Shown: positions 25,561 to 37,479 of the stretch, piece by piece
How positions within the stretch are numbered: the first letter of the stretch is position 1
Layout of the letters: each line of letters starts with the position of its first letter
DNA from: Anopheles merus
Taxonomy: Eukaryota > Arthropoda > Insecta > Diptera > Culicidae
Length of the DNA: 64,000 nucleotides
Reading direction: 5' to 3'
Assembly (NCBI RefSeq): GCF_017562075.2
Contig: NC_054082.1
Location: forward strand, 44,661,832 to 44,725,831
The notes under the pieces: generated by a model
Told to the model about the DNA's origin: nothing
Seen by the model: the letters and a program-made list of their open reading frames with translations, nothing else
Databases searched by the model: none
Position numbers and translations under genes: made by a program

Positions 25561-26965
25561 AGAAATGCCCTTCGACTGTATTTAATTGTTCTCTAGAGCA
25601 TCTTGGGGTCATTAAACATCAAGATAATTGGATTGGGGATCAATTCTTATCCTAAGTATACATACACTCCCAAGTACTATCCCTTCCCTTAATCAACACA
25701 TGGACGGTAATTCCAATCCACTCTAATTGGAATTGCCTGGCCGTTTTCGGATGCCTTCCCGTCTCGCTTAGTTGTTCAATTATCAAATCTCAATCCAAAT
25801 CACAAAGAGAACAGAAAAAAATCAAACTCTTTTCTGATTTCATCTACTACTGTATCGGTGGGCACGGTGAAAGAATAGTCACTTTCACCCCAGCACATTA
25901 TCCTGCAGTTTCATGCGTGAAACGGGGAGGTTCCCTCTGCTTACATTACTGCTTTACCCAGTCAATCCCAACAGATGAGTTCCTGTCAGTTTCTGGCGCT
26001 TACAGCAAAGCTGCAATAAAGATCTGGTTTACAGAAAAAATATATAGAAGGCTTTCCTCTCGAATAAAAGAAACGAAACTGGATAACCGATCTTATTACG
26101 CCGTTAGCCGTTGGTCTCGTAGTTACGAGTGCCCCTAATTTGCAGTCTGTCGGTGTCTTGTATCCGTACGACGAAATTTGTTCTTCTAATTATCACATCA
26201 TTTTCCTATTATCTACTACGCTCATTTTCCTTAGTCGCAACGATTTTCACACGTTTTTCAAGTGGATGAAGACGTTTCTCACCTCTTTGGGGAGTATTAG
26301 CTGGTCCCGTCTGGAGACTTGATGAAACTGATGATGATATAAAGCACGAGTAATTTTTGGTATAAAAAATCTGCTTACAATGTGAGCGCTTCCTTAATTC
26401 TACTACATTGGTTATATCATTGAATCCGTCAGGTTACTGTGTACCGGCTGGAATGACTAAATTTACTTGCAGACAAAAATAACAAATTCTGAACAAAAAG
26501 TGCTCATAATTAGTGCACGATAATTTCTAGTTGGTTCAAAAGTTCAATCAGTTCACGTGAAAACATGAATGAAACAGTTTACATGACTAGAACGCTATGG
26601 TTCTTTTGAAAAATTGATAAAAACAAATTGCATGCATTCAATCATGATCATAAAAAAAAACTTTAAACATTGGCACATTTATATGCAAATCATGAAATGG
26701 CTGATTTTAAACAACGCAATGCATTCTAGCGTCATATGACCTATTGCCAATATTGACTTGCTGTTGAGCAGACCAAAGCTACCGTATCAGCTGTAGTTGT
26801 ACCGATTTTCGAAAAGTGTACCGATTCTCAGGTATTACTATTAATAAATAAATGAATGAACCGAGATCATTACGATGAACGACTCGGTTCATTCACGTTC
26901 ACTCATGGTTCAGAATTATGACATCTTTTGATTTGAAAGTATTAATTGTAGGGATTAAGAAGAAA
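25561..26965. other. Intergenic DNA, no gene recognised
   Basis: Two open frames (73 and 60 codons) near 25917-26322 have no recognisable content. The first may be antisense to LINE 3' sequence. Confidence 0.45.
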
Positions 26966-26971
26966 TCGGGG

Positions 26972-27170
26972 TCGGTCTGGTGATATAGTCGTAAACTCGT
27001 AAGACTTAACAGCATATGACAGGTATGTGAATATGGGTTCAAACCCCGAATGGACCGTGCTCCCATACATAGGACTGAGTATCCTGCTATGCGTAATCAG
27101 TTAGTGACTGAAAGCCAAACCAACTAGTACAGACAGGGCTTGACCGACAACGGTTGTTGTGCCAAAGAAA
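26972..27170 (+). mobile_element. SINE200-like SINE, diverged
   Basis: Head TCGGTCTGGTGATATAGTCG, B box GGGTTCAAACCCC (27034-27046) and tail GACAACGGTTGTTGTGCCAA, then an A-rich run, are in order. Substitutions are numerous outside the B box. Confidence 0.9.
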
Positions 27171-27174
27171 TCAA

Positions 27175-28905
27175 AAAAAACCTATAGTTTTGACTGAGGA
27201 ATGTTTAACCATTGGTTAATTACTATTATTTATCTTCTCAAAATAGTCACTATATACCTGCTATGTTTTATATGAAAGGCTATGTGACGGGTTGGTTCCT
27301 GCAGACTTCCTTCACTAGGTAGGGCTTGTGATATTTTTCGCAACATCCTGATCCTCATTCTCCCAAAATCCTAAACTGGAAATACAGCCAGAGGCTAACA
27401 CGGAGTTACTTTACCTATCACATTAAAATCTATTTCACGTACGCCTTTTATGCCTTCTAGCCAGTTGACAGTCACTTTGGGATTTCAAACGAAACATCGC
27501 AAGATTCTGTTGTCGTTCATCTTGTATCGCTTGTGTCCTGCTGTTTTCCCGAAAGGTGCCTCTTACTTCCGATATTATTCTGGTGGAAATACCGAATGAA
27601 AGTTAAATGGGGAAAATATGTTGCGAATGACAGTGGCGCACCACATCGTGGCCAAACTTATTATGACTAACGTCACTTGGTAGGGGAGTATTCTCGCACC
27701 TTTTAGGGTGGTCTCATTCTTTATCACCTTACCAAGCATGGCAGTATTTTACCAAAGATCGCATAGCTTATCTTTGCCGTAGATGTTTGACTGTTATGTG
27801 GTTCCTCCCTGCTGTATGCATTTTTCTACTGCTGACAATGTTATTTTTTAATGAAATGATAATTGCCTGAACTTAAACTATTTAACATTATTTATTTAAT
27901 TATGTAGTAAGCTGAGCTAGATACAATCACGTAGATTATGAGCAAAATGAAGTGATTATATTACATATTTAACGCAAATGTAGGAACAAAGGTTATATAC
28001 TGATACAATAGCTACACTCATATCGAGACCTTTGCACTATTGTTGGTTTGCGTTTGAACAAATTAGTAGGCAACTGATCGAAAGCTTCCTTCTGTTGGTA
28101 TATTTAAAGATTTACACGAAAGACTCAGTAAGATAAATTTCAAACATAAATATTCAAAGAGTACGAAAGATATCATATTAAACATTTAGACATTTAAAGC
28201 TCAGTACACAAAAACTAAATTTTAATTTTGGGTAAAGAAAAAACCGATAGTGAAAAAAGTTTTTTTATTTTCACGAGATTTTGACATATGCTCACTGTAC
28301 ACTATACAGCAAAAATCATTATTATTCGCAATGCATCATCATCAATTGATTTCTCAATAAGTAAAATTCAACTAACTCTTTTGTCTTTATTTTGAAGCGT
28401 TTTCATTATTTAAAACCTTGAACAATTAAAGTTTTAAACAACTGAATTACATGAAAAACGAAAAAAAAACTTTGTAACTATGTTTAAAAAAATACAACAC
28501 AATTTCGTTGCGAATCAATGTACCTAATCAATTTCCTTGTAACACAAAGGTATCGTATTGCTTAGAATTACGTACATTTGAGACATTTTTGAAATAGAAT
28601 ATTTTCCTAATAATTGGAATTTAATTGGCCATATATATGTTACTGAAACAATCCTTTTAAAATTGAGAAAAGTTATGGTATTCAAGATTTTCAGGCTACA
28701 CCTTTTTTGTGTAAACTTATTCTAAGGTCCAGATACCCAATTTTGAGGGTCAGTGTCTTCATGGACCAACACGACGACGGTCTTAATGACAACGAAATGA
28801 TTTTGGATGCTGTTTTTATTTTGTTCTCGTAAATGCATTGTGCACACAAATACTCACAAATACTGTTGTGTTTGTATCATAACATTATTTTTATCTTTAT
28901 TAACA
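27175..28905. other. AT-rich DNA, no gene recognised
   Basis: A GC-richer stretch at 27260-27780 was read in six frames without finding a domain. The rest is AT-rich simple sequence. Confidence 0.45.
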
Positions 28906-28912
28906 CTCTCAG

Positions 28913-29108
28913 GGCCGGTCTCGTGGTACAGTCGTCAACTCGTACGACTTAACAACATGCCCGTCATGGGTTCAAGCCTCAAATAAACCGTGCCTCCATA
29001 CGTAGGACTGACTATCCTGCTATGGTAACAATAAGTCACTGAAAGCCAAGCTCACTTCACTAGTGGGTACAAAGGCAGGCCTTGACCGACAACGGTGGTT
29101 GTGTCAAA
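28913..29108 (+). mobile_element. SINE200-like SINE, near-consensus
   Basis: Head GGCCGGTCTCGTGGTACAGT, B box GGGTTCAAGCCTC (28969-28981), body ending CGACAACGGTGGTTGTGTCA. Promoter boxes are well preserved. No clear target duplication. Confidence 0.94.
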
Positions 29109-29491
29109 TAATGATGAATGAGAACACTGTCTAAAATGACTGTTTAAGCTATTATTCACCGGACTTTGGCTGTCCGGAAATAAACACTTGTTTAAAAATG
29201 TTGCTTCAAATACCGAACAGAATTAAATACTTGTTTAAATAAAAATCAGAGCACAATTAGATAAAATAATGGTATTTTCAAGGCCTTGATAAGTACCTCT
29301 AAAATGGATTCCGAAATAGTTAAATGCATCTGAACCCGATTTATAGGAGTTATTGAAAAAAAAACACACACACACTGGCGTAAGTTTTTAGTAAATCTGC
29401 TTAAAATGCCTCCAGTGCACAGTGGGCAACGGCTATAGAAATGCCGGGATGAAAATCAATTCCTCATGCTATTGCAGTTTTTCGTCATTCT

Positions 29492-29727
29492 ATACAATTG
29501 CTCTTAAGCCGGTCTCGTAGTACAGTTGTCAACTCGTACGACTTAACAACATGCCCGTCATGGGTTCAAGCCCCAAATGGACCGTGCCGCCATACGTAGG
29601 ACTGACTATCCTGCTATGGGGGGATCAATAAGTCACTGAAAGCCAAACCCACAAGTAGTGTGGTACAGGCAGGCCTTGACCGGCAACGGTTGTTGAGCCA
29701 AAAGAAAAAAAAATACAATTGCTCTTA
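29492..29727 (+). mobile_element. SINE200-like SINE with intact ~15 bp target duplication
   Basis: The SINE body is 29508-29701 (head GCCGGTCTCGTAGTACAGTT, B box GGGTTCAAGCCCC, tail CGGCAACGGTTGTTGAGCCA) with a short A-rich tail. Direct repeats ATACAATTGCTCTTA at 29492-29506 and 29713-29727 are perfect. Together with the previous copy it forms a same-strand pair 600 bp apart. Confidence 0.96.
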
Positions 29728-29729
29728 CT

Positions 29730-30600
29730 ATACAGGGCAGTCGTATACTAAAATCGTCAAGACAGCGAATAAAAAATAATAATTATCGCTCATAACATTG
29801 TACTAATGCGCTGTAGTCAACAGCATTAACAACAAGTTTTAGGAATTAAAACGAAGGCGGAATAAGTTTCTTATTGAAAATGAATGAAAAAAGTTGTGTT
29901 TCTCATGGTTGGTTTTGAAAAGAGCTGATTCTTATCTTACGACCTTTTTGAAACTGTTTTTCTCTGTTCAACTTTGTTTTTTATGCCTGTTTGTTTCAAA
30001 TACCCGTTTATGACTGGTAGTTGGATACTTGTGGTGCATGGCTCCTACACCAACACTCGCTCGCTCGCTGGCGCTATTTTCAAGAAAAAATTAAATAATT
30101 TTCGGGGTCGCGGATGGTCGCAGCTAATTTTAATGACAAACTGTAGGAAAAATGTTGATCTTTCTTATGATATAAGACTCACGATTGAAATCGAGTCGAA
30201 TCATAAAAAATCACTCTCCAAAATGAAAATATCCAAAAATTCAGCAGTGATGATTGGTTTTCAATCATTTATAAACATTAAAAACAAGTCCAATGTGGAG
30301 TGGTGAACTAACTGATATCAAATGTTAGTTATTTAAGGATTATGTAGGGATGTAAAATAAAAATAGTAAATACACGCTAAAAGCTAATTTTATTTTGATT
30401 TTAGTGCATGAAAAACGGTTTTCATTAGATATTATATTATACAATACAATTTTCACAAGTAACACAGCAAAGTTATTATTTTAATTATTTGGAAATAACT
30501 AAGTTTTACGGGCCAGCTAGTAGATATATAAAAGCTTGTTATATTTTAAATTTTAATTCCTGCTGCTGCTAACAAAATTTCATATTCATACGGGAACCAC
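29730..30600. other. AT-rich DNA, no gene recognised
   Basis: One 110-codon frame at 29974-30306 has no domain, and its length is within chance expectation for this base composition. Confidence 0.5.
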
Positions 30601-30603
30601 AAC

Positions 30604-30993
30604 TACAGGCGTCCCCCGAGTTACGACCCTCTCGAGTTACGACGATTCGCAGATACGACGATTTTGATTTTGACATTGAAAAGTTGTCATAGAGAAGAAG
30701 TTGATGTATATTTTTGAATTTCTGAGCTGATAACCGTTACACACACATTTCCAAAGATTCTACAACTACCCGATATTGAAAATCTATATTGTGTAAACGA
30801 CTTTTTGTGTAAAATTTATACATTATCGAACATTATTTCAAATAAAAAACACGATATAATAGATTTCGACTCTTCAACTTCGGTTATAAACTTTACATTG
30901 ACAGATATTCGACATACGACTTTTTCGACTTACGCCTTGCGTTGGGACTTTTTTTCAGTCCCAAATACAGTCGTATCTCGGGGGACACCTGTA
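30604..30993. mobile_element. Mariner-like MITE with TA target duplication
   Basis: Terminal inverted repeats are CAGGCGTCCCCCGAGTTACG on the left (from 30606) and, as complement at the right (to 30991), CAGGTGTCCCCCGAGATACG. They are flanked by TA at 30604-30605 and 30992-30993. The 386 bp body has no transposase. TA duplication and short TIRs place it with the Tc1/mariner superfamily, by inference. Confidence 0.8.
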
Positions 30994-30994
30994 C

Positions 30995-32780
30995 ACGTTT
31001 TTGATTATCTTGTATTCATATATGTACATTGTAAGTTAACTATAACGAAAAAGAACTAGCAAACGTAAAACAATAAAACGAATTGGACTGAAAGTTCAGT
31101 AAACTGAGATAAAACCTATTCTTAGAGCAATGCAATCAAGCTCATTCCAAGGCACAGCACATAAAATGGTAAATGTAATCTGTTTATGCTCTCGGAGAAT
31201 GTCTCTTTGCTCCTGAATGTTTGCAACCGACACTCAAACTATATAGAGTCAGTGCTGCTGCAACTCTCCATACACTGGTCCACTGATGTGTAAAAAGGTA
31301 TGGTGTGACAGAATACGAGCACACACCCTAGGTAGTACCTAAAACTGGCCGCTTAGATGACATCGGTTGCAGACTGGATGGACTTCTTTCTCATCGTTGC
31401 ACAGGTGAAAGTACGAACCAGCCAGCTACAGACTAATGTCAGAGTGAACCCGCACTGAAAACTTTGCAAGCAGAAAAACCATACCAGCAGAACCGTCGCT
31501 GCAGAGTAAAACTTTTCCCACTTGTTTCTTTATGGTCGGTTTTTGCATCGTTTAGTTGTCTCTGGGCCACAGATGCCCATACTGCGTTGGTCGTCTTTCT
31601 ACGCATGTAAACCATTTTTTGCCTTCAGGCCTTTATTGTGTGTTTTTACTCACTGTTACACAATAACCGCAAATAACTCACCTATTCTGCAGCCACTTTC
31701 CAGGCAACTGTTTATTGCAGATGTTGTAGCAAGAAACAACTTTCGTGGAACAAAATCCTCGACCGTGAAAAGGGTGAGCTTCGAGCTAGATACAGCAAAA
31801 GACGAAAACTTGCGGGGAGGTTGGCGGGGAGGTTGGCTGTCCCAAGCTGCGTTAAAATACACTGAAGTGAGTGAACTAGTGAAAAGGATAAATTTCTCGC
31901 AGTATTCATACTGTACCTTCCCTTACATGTCTATTGCAATGATTATCATGATGCAGCTGATGATCATGTCGCTCACCGAATAATGTCGGTAAACAGTGGC
32001 GGACCTGCTGTTGCCATAAGGTACATTACTTTTTCCTCACCCCATTTTTCTTGAAGACACTACTGGAACATGTTGCTTTACCTGTACATGCTTCGAGAAC
32101 AATGTACTCTAGTATCCAGCACCATTTGAGTTTCCAGCTGATAGATGTTACGTTTAATCCCTCCAGTGTAGCTGCCAGTGAGCATTGTACAGTTTGGCGT
32201 TTTTTTGCGTGGCCCACCACATTTGTGGCTTGTTTTGTTTAGACTCGGACTGGTAACCGATAGATGTAGATCGGACTGGTAACCAACAGAAGGATAGTGA
32301 TGTTGCAACCAGAACATTTTGGTTTTACATTGTATGCAATTTGTAACCGTAAGTTTACAATAAGGGTTGCAAAATGCACTATTATGATGTGATACATCAC
32401 TTTACCTTTCACCTCATTCAATTTGATTGAGCTTTTGTAGATTGTATATGATGCTAAATGAAAATTACTGGCTTCAAATAATGCAGCAGTACTCTCACGT
32501 GGTTTCGTTCTTGTACAGTATCATGAAAAGCTTTACGATGATAAATAGTACGATGTTTGCTGGTTACACTACACTAATTACCGTTTTGCTACAAACAAAA
32601 ACAAGACGAAAGTAGTACTTTAGCATTAACTGGCAATCGTTTAAATTAAGTTGAGTTGTTGTACATGATAGAAGTTGTCAAGGGTAAATAAATTACCACT
32701 AAATGAGTTGCGTGATAAATAACTACCCTGCAATTGAAGAAATCTACTACAAGCTTTTCACTGCTTAAAAGATCTTTATA
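30995..32780. other. Intergenic DNA, no supported gene
   Basis: The longest frame, 31522-31983 (153 codons from TTG, 136 from the first ATG), has no recognised domain. At this base composition one frame of that length is expected by chance in 64 kb. Overlapping frames at 32026-32317 on both strands are equally uninformative. Confidence 0.5.
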
Positions 32781-33000
32781 CAAACTTTTCGTTCTTCTTC
32801 AATGGCACTACAACCGTGATCGGTCAAGGTCTGCTTGTACCACTAGTGGGCTTGGCTTTCAGTGACTTATTGATTTCCACACTCCGGAATAGTCAGTCTT
32901 ACATTTAGGGGCACGGTCCATTTGGGGCTTGACACCATGACGGGCATGTTGTTAAGTCGTACGAGTTGACGACTGTACCACAAGATCGGACATACAAACT
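32778..33000 (-). mobile_element. SINE200-like SINE with probable 9 bp target duplication
   Basis: The body is 32790-32990 in reverse with a TTCTTCTTC tail complement and head complement GACGACTGTACCACAAGATC. ATACAAACT occurs at 32778-32786 and 32992-33000, just outside each end. Several internal substitutions. Confidence 0.9.
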
Positions 33001-33004
33001 GCTC

Positions 33005-34295
33005 GACAATATTTCAATGATAATTATGGCCGATAAACCACAAACATGTATGTGAAGTAATGTGGTTTGTAATAATGCATAAAACTTCCTATATACAAAC
33101 ATATTTTATCGCTTTGCACTCTTTATTTACTTGTCTATTATATCCAATGAAGTTTTCGGAACAACCTGTGGTGTTACCCGCTTCATCTGTGAATGGTCCT
33201 TATTGGCGGCTTACGTTAACAAGTGTGCGATAGCTTCGTGCAACAGCCTTACGAAGTTACGTTGCGTAAATCACTAGAATGTGCTTTGGTTATTCAATTA
33301 TGTACGATAAGAGCCTCTCCAAAATAACCGCACCACGGTAAGACCATCGATGAAACAGATCGTATGGGCAAGTGACGCTCGAACGACGCGGCTTTACCAT
33401 TCATTGAAATTTAACGATGGTCACGTGAATTGATTACATTTTCATTCCGTAGCATAACAACACAATTTATAAAGCATCGCTTAACATGCCAACAGAACAA
33501 TTGTAGATGCAAGCCAAATAATCTTGCGCAATAATTTATTTTGTTTAACGTAGAGAAATTACCAGGCGTCTCCATTGTTTTATCGTTTCAAGTATACTGC
33601 TTGGTTAATGTTTTTTTTGTGATTTCATGTTTTGTCTTATTTTTCATTACTTTTTCATTTCAGATACCATTGAGTACATGGAAAAAATGTATCTTTATTA
33701 GCCAATAGTGACACTGCTGATGCGATAGTGTTGATGCGGGAGCGTTCATCTGCGTTGATGTGTGCGTGCAATCCATCCGGGGTCATCGATCGTGACGTCA
33801 ACGGGGTTGACCGGCGAACACGCCTCACAAGAGAACTGGAAATATTAGCGAGCGCACGTGATAGAGCATAACGGGAAGCAAATTGTATGTTTTATATTTA
33901 TATTGTAAATTTACGTGAATACAAGTTGGATTATGTGTCATTTAGTTAAAAAGTAAAACGCGTGTATTTCTCAGTGTCTGTACAAGAAAGAAAAGGAACA
34001 TAACATGCAACATATTCAGTTATGTGCAACCAACCTATCGCATTATTTTCTTTATATTTAAAAAGATAAACCTAAATGACGGCAAGTTGACCCTTGTCTT
34101 TGTCTTATGGCATTTCATACCCTCCCTAATGTTAGAATTAAAAGATAGATTCGCTCACCTAACCATAGCAATAAGGGCTCAGACGGCCCATATGGACAAT
34201 AGAAGTTTGAGTCAGTGGGTTTTTGTGCCACATGTTCGAGATTATATCTTTGGGTAAGTGTCTAGAAAGTTACAGGTTAATACTTCATCATATGT
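33005..34295. other. Intergenic DNA, no gene recognised
   Basis: A somewhat GC-rich patch at 33720-33870 is not open for any useful length. No termini or arrays. Confidence 0.45.
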
Positions 34296-34297
34296 TG

Positions 34298-34635
34298 GAC
34301 TAGTACAGGGGTCTCCAAACTTTTCAGTTCGCGGGCCGCATTGCTTCAAATTTAATGGTTTTGAGGGCCATTTTTCCGTTGCCTGTATCTAATGCGAACG
34401 TTTCAATATCGTCTTTATAAGAAAATAATAGCATAATATACAAAACTCCTATAGCTTTCTATTATTTAAACTTGGTCCACGTCTCTGCAAAGCAACAAAT
34501 ACATTTTCTTTTAAAATGGTCAAAATGATAAACTATTATTATAAAACCTTCACAAAGTTGCCTCGAGCAGCATAATAGACTCTCGAGGGCCGCATGCAGC
34601 CCGTGGGCCGTAGCTTGGAGACCCCTGGACTAGCA
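34298..34635. mobile_element. hAT-superfamily MITE
   Basis: Inverted termini CAGGGGTCTCCAAACT (from 34306) and, reverse-complemented at the right end (to 34627), CAGGGGTCTCCAAGCT. They are followed inward by GCGGGCCGCA-type sequence on both sides, typical of hAT ends. Flanking 8 bp are GACTAGTA (34298-34305) and GACTAGCA (34628-34635), the expected hAT duplication with one mismatch. The 322 bp body is non-coding. Confidence 0.88.
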
Positions 34636-35184
34636 GATTGCCACGCTAGCTATCTCATCACTATGTCAAACGCTTTGTATATCAGCCGACCAACTGTAGG
34701 GTGGTATAATAGAAACGAAAACGAATGGTGCTGATGATGAAGATCAGAATGATGCATAGTTTGGAGATCCTTGGAACAGGCGAAATCTGCCGAATGTCAG
34801 GGAAAAGGAGAAAGGGCTTCTATACAAAAGCGAACAGCAAACAGACAACACCAGATACGCTGATTGACGAGTGCGAAAGAATCTTTATAAAATTCTTAGT
34901 GGTGATTTTTTCTTAGATGATGTGACTACCGTATCTTTTAGACAGTGAACGTTTCGGCATTTTCTGTTTCTTCTTCAATCTTCAACGTTTAGGTTTATCG
35001 TCGCTAGCTGGTTCTGCTACATTTATTTGTTTTATTAAAAATCGATGGTACATCTCCTCTTATTGAATGAGAGAAATACACAAAGAAGTCCTTATTCACG
35101 CAATGGAATACGGCTAGAAACTACTGTAACGTTTTTATAGTTTTGAATATGAGAAGCGATAATCACTTTACAAATTCTGGTAAA

Positions 35185-35480
35185 ATTCTTACGCTATTTC
35201 CTACGCTTAACATTTCCTGTCGGGTATGGTTTGTCGACCAGCAGAATCAGTTGATCGATCAAAAGTGAGACTGTATTGATTTTAGATCCGGACCAACTTT
35301 AGTTCTGGTTTCGTACTTCCTACACTACTTCTTACCCTAAATTCCTACACTATTTCCCAAGCCAATTCCTAGATATTCCTACCCTGAATATGTGCTGCCG
35401 GATACAGTTTGTCGACTTTAAAAGGAACTGTATTAGTTGAAGACCCGGATGTGTTCAAGATCCGTTCTACAGGCCAACAT
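35185..35480 (+). repeat. Degenerate direct duplication
   Basis: Two tandem, imperfect copies share the order CTATTTCC, GGTATGGTTTGTCGAC / GGATACAGTTTGTCGAC, ACTGTATTGATT / ACTGTATTAGTT, GATCCGGACC / GACCCGGATG. Spacing is about 170 bp. Origin unknown. Confidence 0.5.
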
Positions 35481-35572
35481 GTCCATATACAGTTCCAGCG
35501 ATAGAAACAACGTTAGCCATTCAGAACCGGAATGAGTTAAGAAAATTAAAGTAAAGTATCGTAATTTAGCGT

Positions 35573-35635
35573 TTATAACGACCCCCCCCCCTCCCCCCCC
35601 TCCCTTCTTTATAACGACCCCCCCCCCTCCACCCC
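35573..35635. repeat. Duplicated poly-C tract
   Basis: TTTATAACGA followed by a run of 11 C occurs, is interrupted by T, then C8, T and C3. A second TTTATAACGA then has a similar C run. The minus strand is a strong G-quadruplex candidate. Assembly length here may be unreliable. Confidence 0.85.
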
Positions 35636-35726
35636 TTGATGATGTTATTTTATATGTTTACAAAAAAAATTCTTTTTCTTTTCATTTTGAAAAAATTGAA
35701 AACAACATTGTCCATGTTCTTTTTAT

Positions 35727-35925
35727 TCTTTGCCTCAACAACCGTTGTCTGCTCTGTACCACTTGGGTGCTTGTCTTTCAGTGATTGATTTCCCTATTGA
35801 TTATTGATTTCCCCCCATAGCAGGATAGTTCGGGGCTTTTACCCGAACCCGAGGCTGTAACACGGGGCGGCACGGTCCATTCGGGGCTTTAACCCATGAC
35901 GAGCATGATATTAAGTCGTACGTTA
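35727..35925 (-). mobile_element. SINE200-like SINE, rearranged and 5'-truncated
   Basis: Tail complement TTTGCCTCAACAACCGTTGT and middle CATAGCAGGATAG are present. The segment TTCGGGGCTTT-ACCC appears twice, as does ATTGATTTCCC, showing internal duplication. Sequence stops at TTAAGTCGTACG, so about 25 bp of head are missing. Confidence 0.85.
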
Positions 35926-36399
35926 TGTCTCAGGTTTAATATAAAAGCTACTATCTTTGTGTAATGACCCAGGTCGTTTTCGACAACATAAATTGGGAAA
36001 CGCGCTAAAATTACAGTATTTTGATTCAATTTCTTGTTAATGCCAAAGTAATGCATATTTAAACTATAAACTGCTTAATAATGTATAATAAATTTGATTT
36101 TAGTTAGAAAATAGTAGAAACAAATGAAAATATATGTTGGATTGTTTAAATTGTATGTGAAACGTAAATGAAATATGCGTATAAGCACAATAACTTGATT
36201 CACATATCATAAATCAAGACTATGTTTTTTAATTCGTTTTTAAAACAAAAAGTGATCAAGATAAGACTTAAAACTTTTTTGTAAATCAATCTTATGACTA
36301 ATTAAATGGTGGGATAGTTGCTCTAAGTGAAAACGGTAGATTCGGTTGGAAACTGGCTGATTGTCATTGAATCAGTTTTGAGACATTTTCTGCCATCTC

Positions 36400-36850
36400 G
36401 ATATAAAATACGATCTGCGATGTTGACTAGAACAATGTTTCGCTGGAAGTGAACGTCTGTTTGACTTGCGATAGCCACGAACGGTACTCTATGCGTATAA
36501 CGTAACTATATATTTACTGTTACTTTATGGTGACGTCGCGATCGTTCGAAGATAGACAAGGAGTGCCCGTACTTCAGCTAGCGGCCGCTAGAAGTCTCGG
36601 ACTGGACGATAAACGTTCGGACTTAACGAAAGGGACCGGCAGAGCGTTTGACGGAGAGCCGGTGACCGGATGGACTGCAGAATGAACCTTTCTTTTTGAT
36701 CCCAGACCTGCGTGTAAAGTGACGAATTTCTAGTTTTGCTCTTTCGTTGTCGTCTCGTTCAAAACTAAATAAAAGACACTTGATTTTCTAAAAAAGCCGT
36801 GTTGGTTGAATTATTAATTACAGGCTGGGCGTTGTGCTAAGGCGCAACAT
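36400..36850 (+). mobile_element. Possible LTR-like block
   Basis: TATAAA at 36402-36407, a GC-rich stretch (36530-36680) and AATAAA at 36768-36773 are spaced as in a retroviral-type LTR. The block ends near GTTGTGCTAAGGCGCAAC (36831-36848), an imperfect palindrome. No TG...CA pair with target duplication and no internal gene were found. It could instead be a genomic promoter region. Confidence 0.25.
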
Positions 36851-37133
36851 CTACATTAAACATAACTATATTCTATCAAACATAATACATCATTTCATTT
36901 GACAAACATATTCGAACAATATATAAAATGGTTCCAGAAGTCCCAAATGGCTCCTGATTGAATAAGAGTCAAGCAAGCCTGCCTCCTGACGCAGACCTTA
37001 AGATGCAACAAAAAGACCTAAGAGTTTTCTAACCACCTTCACCTGGCAAGTTATGTTATGTTGTTCTGTATCAATGTAAATCTAAGGAAACCGTACGCTC
37101 AATAAATGTTCATGCAGGTATCTATTTCCATTT

Positions 37134-37197
37134 GGTTGTCAATTTTTTTTTTTTATTCAGTAGGGACGGCTTTGCCGTATTGCTTAGGTTGTCAATT
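37134..37197 (-). mobile_element. 42 bp LINE-tail micro-insertion with perfect target duplication
   Basis: The insert 37145-37186, read on the minus strand, is TAAGCAATACGGCAAAGCCG, then TCCCTACTGAATAAA running into poly-A. It is flanked by perfect 11 bp direct repeats GGTTGTCAATT (37134-37144 and 37187-37197). The hairpin ACGGC-3 nt-GCCGT sits just before the tail. This is a target-primed insertion that copied only the last few bases of a LINE or SINE. Confidence 0.85.
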
Positions 37198-37479
37198 AAT
37201 AACACAAAGAAATGCTTAGTCAAGAAATACTTTTAAGTGCAAAATGTTCTGTTTATTGTGAAGTTTGTTGTTGAAATATGCAAATAGAGCTTTGCCATGC
37301 GACGAGTATACATTATCCTGAATTGGTCATAGAATCGAGCAAATTTGCTAATCAAACACGGGTGCCAGTTGAGATTAAGAAATATTTTGTATGCTTTCAT
37401 TACAATTATTATTACTCTTTTTATGGGTTTTTTTGTCCTACAACGTATGTACAGTGGTTATGGATTTTTGTGTGACTCA

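Noticed and set aside
28913..29000. tRNA gene suggested by A- and B-box motifs
   Set aside because: The motifs belong to the tRNA-related head of the SINE; no cloverleaf can be completed. The same applies to the other SINE copies.
31522..31983. 153-codon open frame as a gene
   Set aside because: Starts at TTG, has no domain or periodicity, and a single frame of this length is expected by chance in 64 kb of this base composition.
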